This document shows positions 13,872 through 22,029 of a stretch of DNA of 22,179 nt, one piece after another. Both the position numbers and the translations under genes were made by a program. Source of the stretch: an uncultured Hungatella sp. (lineage in GTDB: Bacteria > Bacillota > Clostridia > Lachnospirales > Lachnospiraceae); assembly GCA_910585645.1 (NCBI GenBank), contig CAJUFP010000084.1, forward strand, positions 1 to 22,179, given 5' to 3'. Position 1 is the first letter of the stretch. Each line of letters opens with the position of its first letter. Under the pieces are notes generated by a model. That model made no database searches. It had not been told where the DNA came from and saw only the letters and a list, made by a program, of their open reading frames with translations.

Positions 13872-13991
13872 ATGCAGGGATGCTCTACTGCCCCCGTGAA
13901 CAGTAACGATGAATACGATTATGACAAGGCATTGGAATATTTGACATCTGAGAAATTCAGGGAAAGGAAGTATCATGGAAAAGGAATTTGA
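13872..13991 (+). CDS. Short reading frame overlapping the telA start (doubtful)
   Basis: A 39-codon frame from the ATG at 13872 to a TGA at 13989-13991 overlaps the telA start by 17 bases. Its second half (NDEYDYDKALEYLTSEKF and then RERKYHGKGI) has a natural-looking composition, but there is no clear ribosome site and the first half runs through the orphan MITE-like end at 13890-13907. It may be a leftover C-terminus of a lost gene. Low confidence. Confidence 0.2.
   Translation: MQGCSTAPVNSNDEYDYDKALEYLTSEKFRERKYHGKGI
13890..13907. repeat. Orphan MITE-like end
   Basis: The 18 bases ending CCCCGTGAACAGTAAC are the exact inverse of the left terminus of the 10276-10427 element. No partner end is found in the flanking 150 bases, so it is a solo end, perhaps left by deletion of a copy between xpaC and telA. 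Confidence 0.6.
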
Positions 13992-15138
13992 CGCGGCTTT
14001 GGACCAGGGGCCTGTGCTGACTCTGGACCCATTTACGGACAAAGGTTCGGAAACGGAGCAGGGGAAGGAAGAACGGTCTGTGAAGGCGGAGGAGCCGGAA
14101 CCGGTGCAGGTGGTTCTGACGCCCCAGGAGGAAAAGCAGGTGGAGGAATTTGCCGCCAAGATCGATCTGAACAACGCGGGCATGGTCTTACAGTACGGGG
14201 CGGGAGCCCAGAAGAAGATCGCGGATTTTTCCGACTCGGCCCTGGAACACATGAAGACCAAGGATCTGGGGGAGATCGGCCAGATGCTGGCGGACGTGGT
14301 GGGGGAACTAAAAGGTCTGGACAAGGAGGAGGAAAAGGGGATCTTTTCCATTTTCAAGAAAGGCGGGAACCGGCTGACCGGTATGAGGGCAAAGTACGAG
14401 AAGGCCCAGGCCAATGTGAACCGGATCTGCAAGGCCCTCGAGGGCCATCAGGTGCAGCTTTTAAAGGACATTGCCACCATGGACCGGATGTATGATATCA
14501 ATCTCTCCTATTTAAAGGAGCTTTCTATGTACATCCTGGCGGGGAAGAGAAAGCTGAAGACCGCTATGGAGCAGGAGCTTCCCGCGGCGGTGGAGAAGGC
14601 CAGACGGACCGGGCTTCCCGAGGACACCCAGGAGGCCAATGACCTGGCCAACCGTTGCAGCCGTTTTGAGAAGAAGCTTCACGATCTGGAGCTGACCCGC
14701 ATGGTGTCTTTGCAGATGGCTCCCCAGATACGTCTGGTCCAGAACAATGATTCTATGATGTCGGAGAAAATACAGTCCACCCTTGTGAACACCATTCCCC
14801 TGTGGAAGACCCAGATGGTGCTGACCGTGGGACTGAACCACTCGGCGGAGGCGGCCAGAGCCCAGAGGCAGGTGACGGACGCCACCAATGAACTGCTTAA
14901 GAAGAACGCCCAGATGCTTAAGATGGCTACGGTGGAGACGGCCAGGGAGTCGGAGCGGGGGATCGTGGACATGGAGACCTTAAAGGCCACCAACCAGAGC
15001 CTGATCTCTACCTTGGACGAGGTGATGAAGATCCAGGAGGAGGGAAGGGTGAAACGGCGCGAGGCCCAGGCGGAGCTGGGGCGGCTGGAGGAGGAGCTGC
15101 GGGTGAAGCTTTTGGAGATCAGCGGGAAGAGGGCGTAG
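13975..15138 (+). CDS. telA: TelA-family toxic anion resistance protein
   Basis: This 387-aa soluble protein has the TelA (PF05816) layout: an acidic disordered N-terminus (1-50), then GIFSIFKKGGNRL (about 122-134), YEKAQANVNRICKALEGHQ, DIATMDRMYDINLSYLKELSMYI (read in parts) and LVNTIPLWKTQMV (about 270-282), with a long coiled-coil C-terminus (about 300-387). TelA proteins are linked to tellurite, colicin and cell-envelope stress resistance, and usually pair with XpaC; the biochemical role is not settled. The ATG follows AGGGAAAGGAAG. Its stop is three bases before the next start, implying coupled translation with the PseG-like gene. Confidence 0.92.
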   Translation: MEKEFDAALDQGPVLTLDPFTDKGSETEQGKEERSVKAEEPEPVQVVLTPQEEKQVEEFAAKIDLNNAGMVLQYGAGAQKKIADFSDSALEHMKTKDLGEIGQMLADVVGELKGLDKEEEKGIFSIFKKGGNRLTGMRAKYEKAQANVNRICKALEGHQVQLLKDIATMDRMYDINLSYLKELSMYILAGKRKLKTAMEQELPAAVEKARRTGLPEDTQEANDLANRCSRFEKKLHDLELTRMVSLQMAPQIRLVQNNDSMMSEKIQSTLVNTIPLWKTQMVLTVGLNHSAEAARAQRQVTDATNELLKKNAQMLKMATVETARESERGIVDMETLKATNQSLISTLDEVMKIQEEGRVKRREAQAELGRLEEELRVKLLEISGKRA

Positions 15139-15141
15139 GAT

Positions 15142-16227
15142 ATGTTTATGTTTCGCGCGGATGGGAACAGCCAGATCGGGTCCGGCCACATTATGCGGTG
15201 TCTGTCTATAGCGGACGCGGGGCAAAGAGACGCGGGGCAGGATAGTTTGTTTGTCCTGGCCGGGGATGAGTTTAAAGAGATTATTGAGAACAGAGGCTTT
15301 CGGTGTGAGATCCTGCAGGGGGATTACCGCAAGATGGAGCCTGAGACGGGGAAGATGGAGGAGCTGATCCGCCGGTACGCGCCGTCCGCGCTGTTTGTGG
15401 ATTCCTACTATGTGACGTCTTCCTACCTGGAGGCTCTTAAGGATTGTATGGAGCGGGAAAAGGGCAGACTGGTCTATGTGGATGATGTGATGGCGTTTGC
15501 GTACCCCTGCCATGTGTTGATTAACTATAATATTTACGGTCCCGGTCAGAGGGGCGTGTACGAAGAACTGTACAGGGAGGCGAAAGCCGCTGTGCCGGAG
15601 CTTCTTCTGGGGACTGTGTATGTGCCTCTCAGGGAGGAGTTTCAGGGGTTGACGGCGCGGCCCGTCAGGCAGAGGGCAGAGGATATCCTGATCTCCACAG
15701 GCGGGGCGGATACAGAACACATTGGGCTGAGCCTTGTAAGGTATCTCAGGGAGACGAAAGGTCTGCCGGAAGGGGAACGGTTTGACGGGTTTCGGTTTCA
15801 CGTTGTCATCGGAGCCATGAACCGGGATCTGGAGGAGATAAAGAAGGCGGCAGCGGGGGATGAGAGGATCGTTCTCCATGTTCAGGTGAGGGATATGGAG
15901 GGGCTTATGAGCCGGTGCGACGTGGCTTTGTCCGCAGCTGGGTCTACGCTGTATGAGCTGTGCGCGGCCCAGACGCCGGCGGTCACTTATATCCTTGCAG
16001 ACAACCAGGTGCCTGGGGCAGAGGGATTTGAACAATACCGTGTCCTTCCATGCGCCGGGGATGTGCGGCATATGGGGGAGAGGGAGACGGCAGAAAGGCT
16101 TTTGGAGGCGGTTGTGAAATTGGCGGGGGATCATGGAAGGCGGGAGGAGACGGCTGCCAGGCAGAGGATGCTGGTGGACGGAAAAGGGGCCGGAAGGATC
16201 GCGGCGGCAGCGGCAAAAAAACGGTGA
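15142..16227 (+). CDS. PseG-like nucleotide-sugar hydrolase/glycosyltransferase
   Basis: The 361-aa protein begins FRADGNSQIGSGHIMRC (4-20), the PseG signature; the His of GSGH (H16) matches the catalytic His of UDP-2,4-diacetamido-2,4,6-trideoxy-beta-L-altropyranose hydrolase. A GT-B C-terminal half follows, with ISTGGAD (about 189-195), HVQV and the donor-binding SAAGSTLYELCA segment (about 264-275). True PseG acts in pseudaminic acid synthesis, but no other pse gene is nearby, so the substrate is uncertain. Translation probably starts at 15142 or at the ATG at 15148. It is the last gene of the xpaC-telA group and faces the AraC-type gene, with 17 bases between their stops. Confidence 0.8.
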   Translation: MFMFRADGNSQIGSGHIMRCLSIADAGQRDAGQDSLFVLAGDEFKEIIENRGFRCEILQGDYRKMEPETGKMEELIRRYAPSALFVDSYYVTSSYLEALKDCMEREKGRLVYVDDVMAFAYPCHVLINYNIYGPGQRGVYEELYREAKAAVPELLLGTVYVPLREEFQGLTARPVRQRAEDILISTGGADTEHIGLSLVRYLRETKGLPEGERFDGFRFHVVIGAMNRDLEEIKKAAAGDERIVLHVQVRDMEGLMSRCDVALSAAGSTLYELCAAQTPAVTYILADNQVPGAEGFEQYRVLPCAGDVRHMGERETAERLLEAVVKLAGDHGRREETAARQRMLVDGKGAGRIAAAAAKKR

Positions 16228-16244
16228 CGGGAAAAGCGGGCGCG

Positions 16245-17108
16245 TCAGGCCTTGTGGGAGGGCTGATGGGCCCCTTCTTTTTTCTGGCTCTTTCTCCACT
16301 GCTGGGGCGGAATCCGGAACACGCTTTTGAAAGCTCTGGTAAAATGAAAGGGGTTGTGATACCCTGTCATCTGGGCTATCTGGGACACGGGAAGGTCTGT
16401 GGAGCGCAGAAGCTGGCAGGCCTTGTTCATGCGGTACTGGATCAGGAATTCCTGGGGGCTTTTTGTGGTGAGCTTTTTGAACAGTTTGCTGAAATAGGTG
16501 CGGTTCAGATTCAGATTGGCCGCCATATCTTCCACGGAGATCTCCTCCATGTAGTGATTTTCCACAAAATCCACCGTTGACTGGATATAAAAGTCCTGGA
16601 TGTTATTCTTCACAGGCTTCCTTCCGTCCCTGGAACTTTGGATCAGGGCTCCGAAAAACAGGTAGGCCAGGCCGATAACCTGGCAGGGGAGAAGATCGGG
16701 GTTGTCAAGCATCTGTCTCAGATACCCAAAGCACTCTTCTCTTCCCTGGGAGGAGACCGGGTGATAGATGGGGGAAGCCTGGCTCAGACCGGCCTGACTT
16801 AAGTATTCCTTTGCCTTCATGCCGTCAAATTCGATCCACATATACTCCCACGGGTCCTGGCCGTCGGCAAAATAGTGGACCAGCTTGCCCGGCTCTATGA
16901 GAAATGCCTGTCCCTCATGGAGCTGCCAGGAAAAATCTCTGCCGCCAAAGCTGGCGCGGCAGGTTCCCTTGCCGGAGAGAACACAGTGGATCAGGTAATG
17001 GCTTCTCATGCCGGGGCCGAAGGTGTGGAAGGGCTGGCACTTTTCACAGCCATACTGATAGATGGTAAGATCAAAATACTCATTGTTCAGAAACAGATAG
17101 TTTTTCAT
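16245..17108 (-). CDS. AraC-family transcriptional regulator
   Basis: The 287-aa protein has an N-terminal cupin-like sensor domain (about 15-110, with GPGMRSHYLIHCVLSG and GQAFLIEPGKLVHY) and a C-terminal double helix-turn-helix (about 175-275), including EDMAANLNLNRTYFSKLFKK and the second motif ISQ-like VSQIAQMTGYHNPFHFTRAFK (read in parts). It is divergent from the sugar-binding protein and alpha-galactosidase genes, so it most likely activates them in response to an alpha-galactoside, like MsmR/RafR-type regulators. The start at 17108 matches a conserved MKNYLFLNNEYF-type opening, though the ribosome site is weak. Confidence 0.92.
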   Translation of the reverse strand: MKNYLFLNNEYFDLTIYQYGCEKCQPFHTFGPGMRSHYLIHCVLSGKGTCRASFGGRDFSWQLHEGQAFLIEPGKLVHYFADGQDPWEYMWIEFDGMKAKEYLSQAGLSQASPIYHPVSSQGREECFGYLRQMLDNPDLLPCQVIGLAYLFFGALIQSSRDGRKPVKNNIQDFYIQSTVDFVENHYMEEISVEDMAANLNLNRTYFSKLFKKLTTKSPQEFLIQYRMNKACQLLRSTDLPVSQIAQMTGYHNPFHFTRAFKSVFRIPPQQWRKSQKKEGAHQPSHKA

Positions 17109-17123
17109 GGGATACCTCAGTCA

Positions 17124-17173
17124 ATGTCATAACAGATTTATGTCAGTATATACCATGATGTGGCCTAATGTCA
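17124..17173 (-). promoter_or_regulatory. AraC-type gene promoter with TGACAT repeats
   Basis: On the minus strand, -35 TTGACA (17174-17169) and -10 TATACT (17150-17145) are spaced 18 bp. The hexamer TGACAT (minus strand) occurs three times, at 17173-17168, 17145-17140 and 17129-17124, overlapping the -35, abutting the -10, and in the leader. The repeats could be binding sites for autoregulation. Confidence 0.5.
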
Positions 17174-17250
17174 ATATGGAGGATAAAAACAACAAAATGG
17201 TATCTAACAGGCCAGGATCATTTATGTACCTGTGAAGAAAAACATGATAA

Positions 17251-17262
17251 GATAGCGCTATC
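17251..17262. promoter_or_regulatory. 12-bp perfect palindrome, candidate operator
   Basis: GATAGCGCTATC is a perfect 12-bp palindrome placed just after a weak -10-like sequence, about 150 bases before the sugar-binding protein start. It resembles dimer-binding operators, but the protein that might bind it is unknown. Confidence 0.35.
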
Positions 17263-17411
17263 AACAAGGATGGCGGGAAAAGATTTACAGGAGAAATGAA
17301 GACAAAACATCAAGTGAGATTTTCTGCGCCGAAAAATCTGGTCTGCAAAAGGCGGCTGTTTGTGACACAGAGACAGCTGTTGTGGGACCGCAAAAACGAG
17401 GAGGATATATC

Positions 17412-18698
17412 ATGAAGAAGAGACAGGCAGCAGCAGTTATGGTGGCAGGGGCTATGGCGCTTTCTCTGGCAGCGTGCAAGTCCGCGTCCCAGGAGGGAAG
17501 CGCGGGGAGCCAAAGCTCCGGAGACGGGATTACCGTGGCCATCTGGGACAATGCCCAGCTGGATGGGTTAAAGGAGATCATGGACGGGTTTACAGCAGAA
17601 AGCGGTATTGCGGTGGAGATCCAGGTGGTTCCCTGGGACCAATACTGGACCCTTCTGGAGGCGGGAGCCCAGGGCGGGGAGATGCCGGATGTTTTCTGGA
17701 TGCACTCCAACTACAGCCAGAAGTTTATGAGCAATGACATTCTTCTGGATCTGACGGATCGGATCGCCCAGAGCGGGACCATTGATTTGGCCAATTACTA
17801 TGAGGATATTGTGGGATTGTACCAGCTGGAAGGAAAGACTTACGCCATTCCCAAGGACTATGATACCATTGGATTGTGGTACAACAAGACTCTGTTTGAC
17901 GAGGCGGGGATCGCCTACCCGGACGAGAGCTGGACGTGGCAGACCATGGCTGACGCGGCGGCAAAACTGACGGACAAAGATAAAGGGCAGTACGGCTTCG
18001 CCTCCCCGGCAGCCAACAACCAGGACGGATACTACAACCTGATCTATGCCATGGGCGGCAATGTGATCAACAGCGATAAGACCGGGTCGGGATGGGACAG
18101 CCCCGAGACGATTGAGGCCATGAACTGGTGGAATGACAACCTGGTGAAGACCGCCATGCCGGCTCAGGAGGTGATGGCGGAGTCCGCGGCGGATGTGCTT
18201 CTTGGCTCCGGAAAGGCTGCCATGATCATGCAGGGATCCTGGATGGTGTCCGCATTTAAGGGAAATGAGTACATTGACGCCAACTGCGATGTGGCGGTGC
18301 TTCCAAAGGCGGAGGACGGCACCAGAAAATCCATCTATAACGGCCTGGGCTGGGCGGCGTCCGCCCAGGGCGGTCACACCGAAGAATCCTGGAAGCTTTT
18401 GGAGTATCTGGGAAGCGAAGGGGCGCAGAAAAAACAGGCAGAGCTGGGAGTGACCATGTCCGCGTTTCAGGGGACATCGGATACCTGGGTTAACTGCGCG
18501 CCGGAGTTTAATCTGAAGGCATACCTGGATATGACGGCTGACATGGAGATCCGTCCTTACTCCAGAAACACCAAAGTTTGGGAGGACTATTCTCAGAGCA
18601 CGATGGTGAGGGCCTACACCGGGGAGATGTCTATGGAGGATGTGTGCAGAGATATCGCGGCATTTATGAATCAGGAACTGGAAGAGGAGAGACAATGA
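17412..18698 (+). CDS. ABC sugar-binding lipoprotein (family 1 extracellular solute-binding protein)
   Basis: This 428-aa precursor has a lipoprotein signal peptide (MKKRQ start, hydrophobic core, lipobox LAAC with the lipidated C22) and a Ser/Gly-rich linker. The mature domain has family 1 solute-binding features: VAIWDN, WDQYWTLLEAGAQ, MPDVFWMH, YAIPKDYDTIGLWYNK, GKAAMIMQGSWM and WKLLEYLGSEGAQKKQ. It should deliver a sugar, probably an alpha-galactoside given the next gene, to a membrane permease. The ATG at 17412 is chosen over an upstream ATG because of GAGGAGG at 17397-17403 and the signal peptide. The permease genes usually found after it are absent here. Confidence 0.93.
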   Translation: MKKRQAAAVMVAGAMALSLAACKSASQEGSAGSQSSGDGITVAIWDNAQLDGLKEIMDGFTAESGIAVEIQVVPWDQYWTLLEAGAQGGEMPDVFWMHSNYSQKFMSNDILLDLTDRIAQSGTIDLANYYEDIVGLYQLEGKTYAIPKDYDTIGLWYNKTLFDEAGIAYPDESWTWQTMADAAAKLTDKDKGQYGFASPAANNQDGYYNLIYAMGGNVINSDKTGSGWDSPETIEAMNWWNDNLVKTAMPAQEVMAESAADVLLGSGKAAMIMQGSWMVSAFKGNEYIDANCDVAVLPKAEDGTRKSIYNGLGWAASAQGGHTEESWKLLEYLGSEGAQKKQAELGVTMSAFQGTSDTWVNCAPEFNLKAYLDMTADMEIRPYSRNTKVWEDYSQSTMVRAYTGEMSMEDVCRDIAAFMNQELEEERQ

Positions 18699-18701
18699 TC
18701 T

Positions 18702-21080
18702 ATGGCCATTTTATTTCAGGAAAAGGAGAAGCTCTTTACACTGCAGACAGAGAATACCACATGGCAGATGCAGGTGAGTCCTTACGGCCATCTTCTCCAT
18801 TTGTATTATGGAAATAAAATAAACCATGGCAGCATGGCGTATCTTGTGAGGGGCATAAACCGGGGATTTTCCGGATGCCCCTATGCTGCTCTGGATCGCC
18901 GGGAGTATTCCCTGGACACCTACCCCCAGGAATACCCGGCTTTTGGAGTGGGAGATTACCGGGTGGGCTGCCTTGACGCGGAACACCGGGATGGCAGTCA
19001 GGCGGCGGAGCTTATCTATGTCTCCCACAGGATCTATGACGGAAAATATAGCCTGGAGGGGCTTCCGGCTCTCTGGAGTCAGCCCCGGGAAAAGGAAGAC
19101 CGGGCAAAAGGCGGTCCGCCCCAGACCCTGGAGATCCTTTTGAGGGATACAGCCACCCCCCTGGAGGTGACTCTGTACTACGGCGTATTTCCCGGCCATG
19201 ACGTCATAACAAGGGCCTGTGTCATAAAAAACAGGGACCGGGAAGCGGTTTATCTTAATAAGGCTCTGTCGGCCTGTCTGGATATCCAGCGGCCGGATCT
19301 GGAGATGCTATCGTTTCATGGCCGTCACACCATGGAGCGGATGGCGGAGAGGGGGAAGCTGTGCCACGGAAAGAGGGTCGTAGACAGCACCAGAGGCAGC
19401 TCCAGCCACCACCGCAACCCCTTTGTGATCCTTTGTGAGGAACATGCCTCGGAGGACTGGGGGGAATGTTACGGGGCGGCCCTGGTGTACAGCGGGAGTT
19501 TTATTGCCGAAGCGGAGGTGGACCCTTTAGACCAGACCCGCCTGTGTCTTGGCATCCACCCGGAGGGATTTCGGTATAGGCTGGAGCCGGGGGAAATATT
19601 TACGGCACCGGAGGCGGTGTTCTCTTTCAGCAGCAGTGGCTTTGGCCTATTGTCGCAAAACTATCACAGAGTTTATCAGGACCATCTGATACGCAGCAAG
19701 TATAAGAACCTGCGGCGCCCTGTGCTTTTAAACCACTGGGAGGCTTTGGATTTTAAGTTCTGTGAGCAGGATCTTTTGTCCCTGGCAGAGAGTGGGAAAG
19801 AGCTGGGGATCGAGCTTTTTGTGATGGACGACGGGTGGTTTGGCAAAAGGGACGGGGATTTAAGCGGCCTTGGGGACTGGTGGGCCAACAAGGAAAAGCT
19901 CCCTTCAGGCATAGGTGGATTCGCCGCCAAGATCCACGGCATGGGGCTGAAGTTCGGCATATGGATCGAGCCGGAGATGGTCAATGAGGACAGCGAGCTG
20001 TACCGGGCCCACCCGGACTGGGCTTTGAAGATCCCGGGAAGACGGCCAAATGTGGAGCGGGGTCAGCTGGTACTTGACCTGTGCCGGAGGGAAGTGAGGG
20101 ACTATCTGTTTGAGACCATCTCAAAGATCCTGAACGAGGCCAAGGCGGATTATGTGAAATGGGATATGAACCGGAACCTGTGCGACATCTGGACCAGCTC
20201 CCTGCCAAGATGGCGGCAGGGGGAGGCCATGCACCGGTACGTGCTGGGGGTCTATGAGCTGATGGAGCGGTTTACCAGCCGCTATCCGGATATCCTGTGG
20301 GAGGGCTGTTCCGGCGGCGGCGGACGGTTTGACGCGGGAATTTTGTACTATATGCCCCAGAGCTGGTGCAGCGACAATACGGATGCCATTGAGCGGATCC
20401 GTATCCAATACGGCACCTCCTTCGGGTATCCTATAAGCGCTGTGGGAAGCCATGTGTCCGTAAGTCCAAACCACCAGACCGGAAGAGAGACGCCTCTGTA
20501 CACAAGAGCCCTGGTGGCTATGGCCGGAACCTTTGGCTATGAGATGGATGTGCGGAAGCTGGATCAGAAGGAACGGGAGGAGATCAAGAAGCAGATCCGG
20601 GATTACAAGGCGTATTACGATCTGATCCACCATGGGAGCTACTATCGGCTTACGGACGCGGAGAAGAACCGGGATTTTGCGGCGTGGCAGTTTGTCAGCC
20701 AGGACAAGTCCAGATCTTTAGTCTGTGGCGTCATGCTCCATATGCAGTCAAACCCTCTGTTTTACCGGGTAAGGGTAAAAGGGCTTCACGAAGATGGGAG
20801 TTATCGGGTGAGGGAGGCCATGGAAGCAGGATGGGATGAGGCCTGGCGCAAAGCCTGGTCCGAAGACAAAAACCAAGACAGAGACAGAGATAGAGATAGA
20901 GACGCGGGAAAGGCGGAATCCGGGCAGGACGGCGCGTGTACAGAAGGTCAGGTGTTCCAGGGCGGTGAGGCTGTCTTGGAGGGCAGCGCCTTGATGTACG
21001 GCGGAATCAACCTTCCGGTGGTATGGGGGGATCACCAGGGATTTTGCTTTTTGCTGGAGCAGGTAGAGAGGAAGGAGTGA
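18702..21080 (+). CDS. Alpha-galactosidase, GH36
   Basis: This 792-aa cytoplasmic enzyme has no signal peptide. It hydrolyses terminal alpha-galactosides such as melibiose or raffinose. An N-terminal beta-sandwich (about 1-320) precedes the TIM barrel with MDDGWFGKRDGDLSGLGDWW (375-394), GIWIEPEMV (419-427), the nucleophile D488 in KWDMN, WEGCSGGGGRFD (533-544), and the acid/base D558 in WCSDNTD. The C-terminal sandwich (about 670-792) contains an insertion of repeated Asp-Arg (726-734) in a charged segment, absent from typical members as far as I can tell. It starts three bases after the sugar-binding protein stop, so translation is coupled. Catalytic residues are intact. Confidence 0.95.
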   Translation: MAILFQEKEKLFTLQTENTTWQMQVSPYGHLLHLYYGNKINHGSMAYLVRGINRGFSGCPYAALDRREYSLDTYPQEYPAFGVGDYRVGCLDAEHRDGSQAAELIYVSHRIYDGKYSLEGLPALWSQPREKEDRAKGGPPQTLEILLRDTATPLEVTLYYGVFPGHDVITRACVIKNRDREAVYLNKALSACLDIQRPDLEMLSFHGRHTMERMAERGKLCHGKRVVDSTRGSSSHHRNPFVILCEEHASEDWGECYGAALVYSGSFIAEAEVDPLDQTRLCLGIHPEGFRYRLEPGEIFTAPEAVFSFSSSGFGLLSQNYHRVYQDHLIRSKYKNLRRPVLLNHWEALDFKFCEQDLLSLAESGKELGIELFVMDDGWFGKRDGDLSGLGDWWANKEKLPSGIGGFAAKIHGMGLKFGIWIEPEMVNEDSELYRAHPDWALKIPGRRPNVERGQLVLDLCRREVRDYLFETISKILNEAKADYVKWDMNRNLCDIWTSSLPRWRQGEAMHRYVLGVYELMERFTSRYPDILWEGCSGGGGRFDAGILYYMPQSWCSDNTDAIERIRIQYGTSFGYPISAVGSHVSVSPNHQTGRETPLYTRALVAMAGTFGYEMDVRKLDQKEREEIKKQIRDYKAYYDLIHHGSYYRLTDAEKNRDFAAWQFVSQDKSRSLVCGVMLHMQSNPLFYRVRVKGLHEDGSYRVREAMEAGWDEAWRKAWSEDKNQDRDRDRDRDAGKAESGQDGACTEGQVFQGGEAVLEGSALMYGGINLPVVWGDHQGFCFLLEQVERKE
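20875..20912 (+). repeat. Coding microsatellite (GACAGA/GATAGA hexamers)
   Basis: Four hexamer units (GACAGA, GACAGA, GATAGA, GATAGA) and a final GAC encode repeated Asp-Arg inside the C-terminal domain of the alpha-galactosidase. The repeat keeps the frame. Its neighbourhood (about residues 720-750) is very charged and probably a flexible loop. Confidence 0.75.
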
Positions 21081-21171
21081 GTCGGACAGGATTTGCGGCG
21101 GCGTATTTCGTATTGGAAACGGGCAGGGCAGGAATGTAAGGCGTGTGAAAACTTCATAGGATAAAAAATAT

Positions 21172-21200
21172 GGCCCGTGAGCGATCAGCTCAGGGCCTTT
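21172..21200. terminator. Bidirectional terminator between alpha-galactosidase and PAP2 genes
   Basis: A stem of GGCCC, bulged G, TGAGC (21172-21182) pairs with GCTCA GGGCC (21188-21197) around a GATCA loop. TTTC follows on the plus side, and a run equal to ATATTTTTT follows on the minus side. The minus direction has the better T-tract. The PAP2 stop codon (21187-21185) lies in the loop. Confidence 0.75.
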
Positions 21201-21841
21201 CTTGTGACTTTGCGGCGGCTGGAGGCGTAGCCTTCGCCGTAGACCAGCGGGTAGAGGGCATAGGACATGACCATGGCCCCAAAACCGTCCACCACAGAGT
21301 GCTGCTTTAACACCACCGTCGAGACGCAGATAGAAACTGCCAGGATAAAGGACAGCCGCACAACCCATGGCCGGTCCTTAAAGCAGGAGCTCTTAGCGAT
21401 GGCGATGTGGACGCCGATGGAGTTGAACACATGGACGCTGGGAAAAATATTGGTGGAGGTGTCGGCCTTGTGGAGAAGGGCCACCATCCAGGTAAATACA
21501 TTCTTATCAGGGTCAACCACAGGCCTGAGATCCGTGCCGTTGTGGTAAAAGGTGCAGATCAGCAGACTTAAAGTCATGCCTGTAAACAAAAAGGTACACA
21601 TGCGGTAATACTCCTGGGGATTCTTGAAAAAGAAATACAGGATCGCGCCGCCTACATAAAAAAACCACAGATAATATGGGATGATAAAATACTCGTTGAA
21701 AGGAATCAGATCGTCAAGCCAGGTGTGTATAATGTGGTAATTCCTCGTAACCGTCTTTTCCAGATACATAAACCATGGTAAATAAATAAAACCGTAGGAC
21801 AAGATCCACGCGTGCTTATAGCGTGATAAAAAACTTTTCAT
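21185..21841 (-). CDS. PAP2-family membrane phosphatase
   Basis: This 218-aa protein has about six membrane helices and the phosphatidic-acid phosphatase motifs: a C1-like site ending in LRPVV (about 105-109), FPSVHVF (C2, about 133-139) and KQHSVVD (C3, about 174-180) with the catalytic His. These enzymes dephosphorylate lipid phosphates such as undecaprenyl pyrophosphate or phosphatidic acid at the membrane; the substrate is not determined by the sequence. The ATG at 21841 follows an AGAAAGGTGG-type ribosome site. It is monocistronic, with its own promoter about 120 bases upstream and the shared terminator at its end. Confidence 0.88.
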   Translation of the reverse strand: MKSFLSRYKHAWILSYGFIYLPWFMYLEKTVTRNYHIIHTWLDDLIPFNEYFIIPYYLWFFYVGGAILYFFFKNPQEYYRMCTFLFTGMTLSLLICTFYHNGTDLRPVVDPDKNVFTWMVALLHKADTSTNIFPSVHVFNSIGVHIAIAKSSCFKDRPWVVRLSFILAVSICVSTVVLKQHSVVDGFGAMVMSYALYPLVYGEGYASSRRKVTRKALS

Positions 21842-21964
21842 ACATCCACCTTTCTTCTCTTAAAATAGGATCCAGAGGTTCCCTCCCTGAAGTTCTGGAC
21901 CGGACGCCTGCTTAGGCTGCTGGCTTTTTGATCTTACTGTATAAAATATTACCAACTTTCGTGG

Positions 21965-21993
21965 ATTATAACACAAGTGGAGGGGAAGGGCAA
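21965..21993 (-). promoter_or_regulatory. Promoter of the PAP2 gene
   Basis: On the minus strand, -35 TTGCCC (21993-21988) and a perfect -10 TATAAT (21970-21965) are separated by 17 bp. It gives a leader of about 115 bases, containing TCCAGA/TCTGGA complementarity (about 21872-21899). Confidence 0.65.
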
Positions 21994-22029
21994 TAGTGTT
22001 TCGAAAATGTTAAGAAAGGGAGGGGCAAT

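Larger units (their letters stand above)
17109..17411. other. Divergent control region of the alpha-galactoside locus
   Basis: This 303-base intergenic region contains the minus-strand AraC promoter (17145-17174), three ATGTCA repeats, a perfect 12-bp palindrome GATAGCGCTATC at 17251-17262, and the GAGGAGG ribosome site (17397-17403) of the lipoprotein gene. No strong plus-strand promoter was found, only a TAAGAT-like -10 near 17248, which fits a promoter needing an activator. Confidence 0.6.

Noticed and set aside
16228..16290. Terminator between the convergent PseG-like and AraC-type genes
   Set aside because: A T-run at about 16276 exists but only 4-5 bp of stem could be found; not enough to support a terminator.
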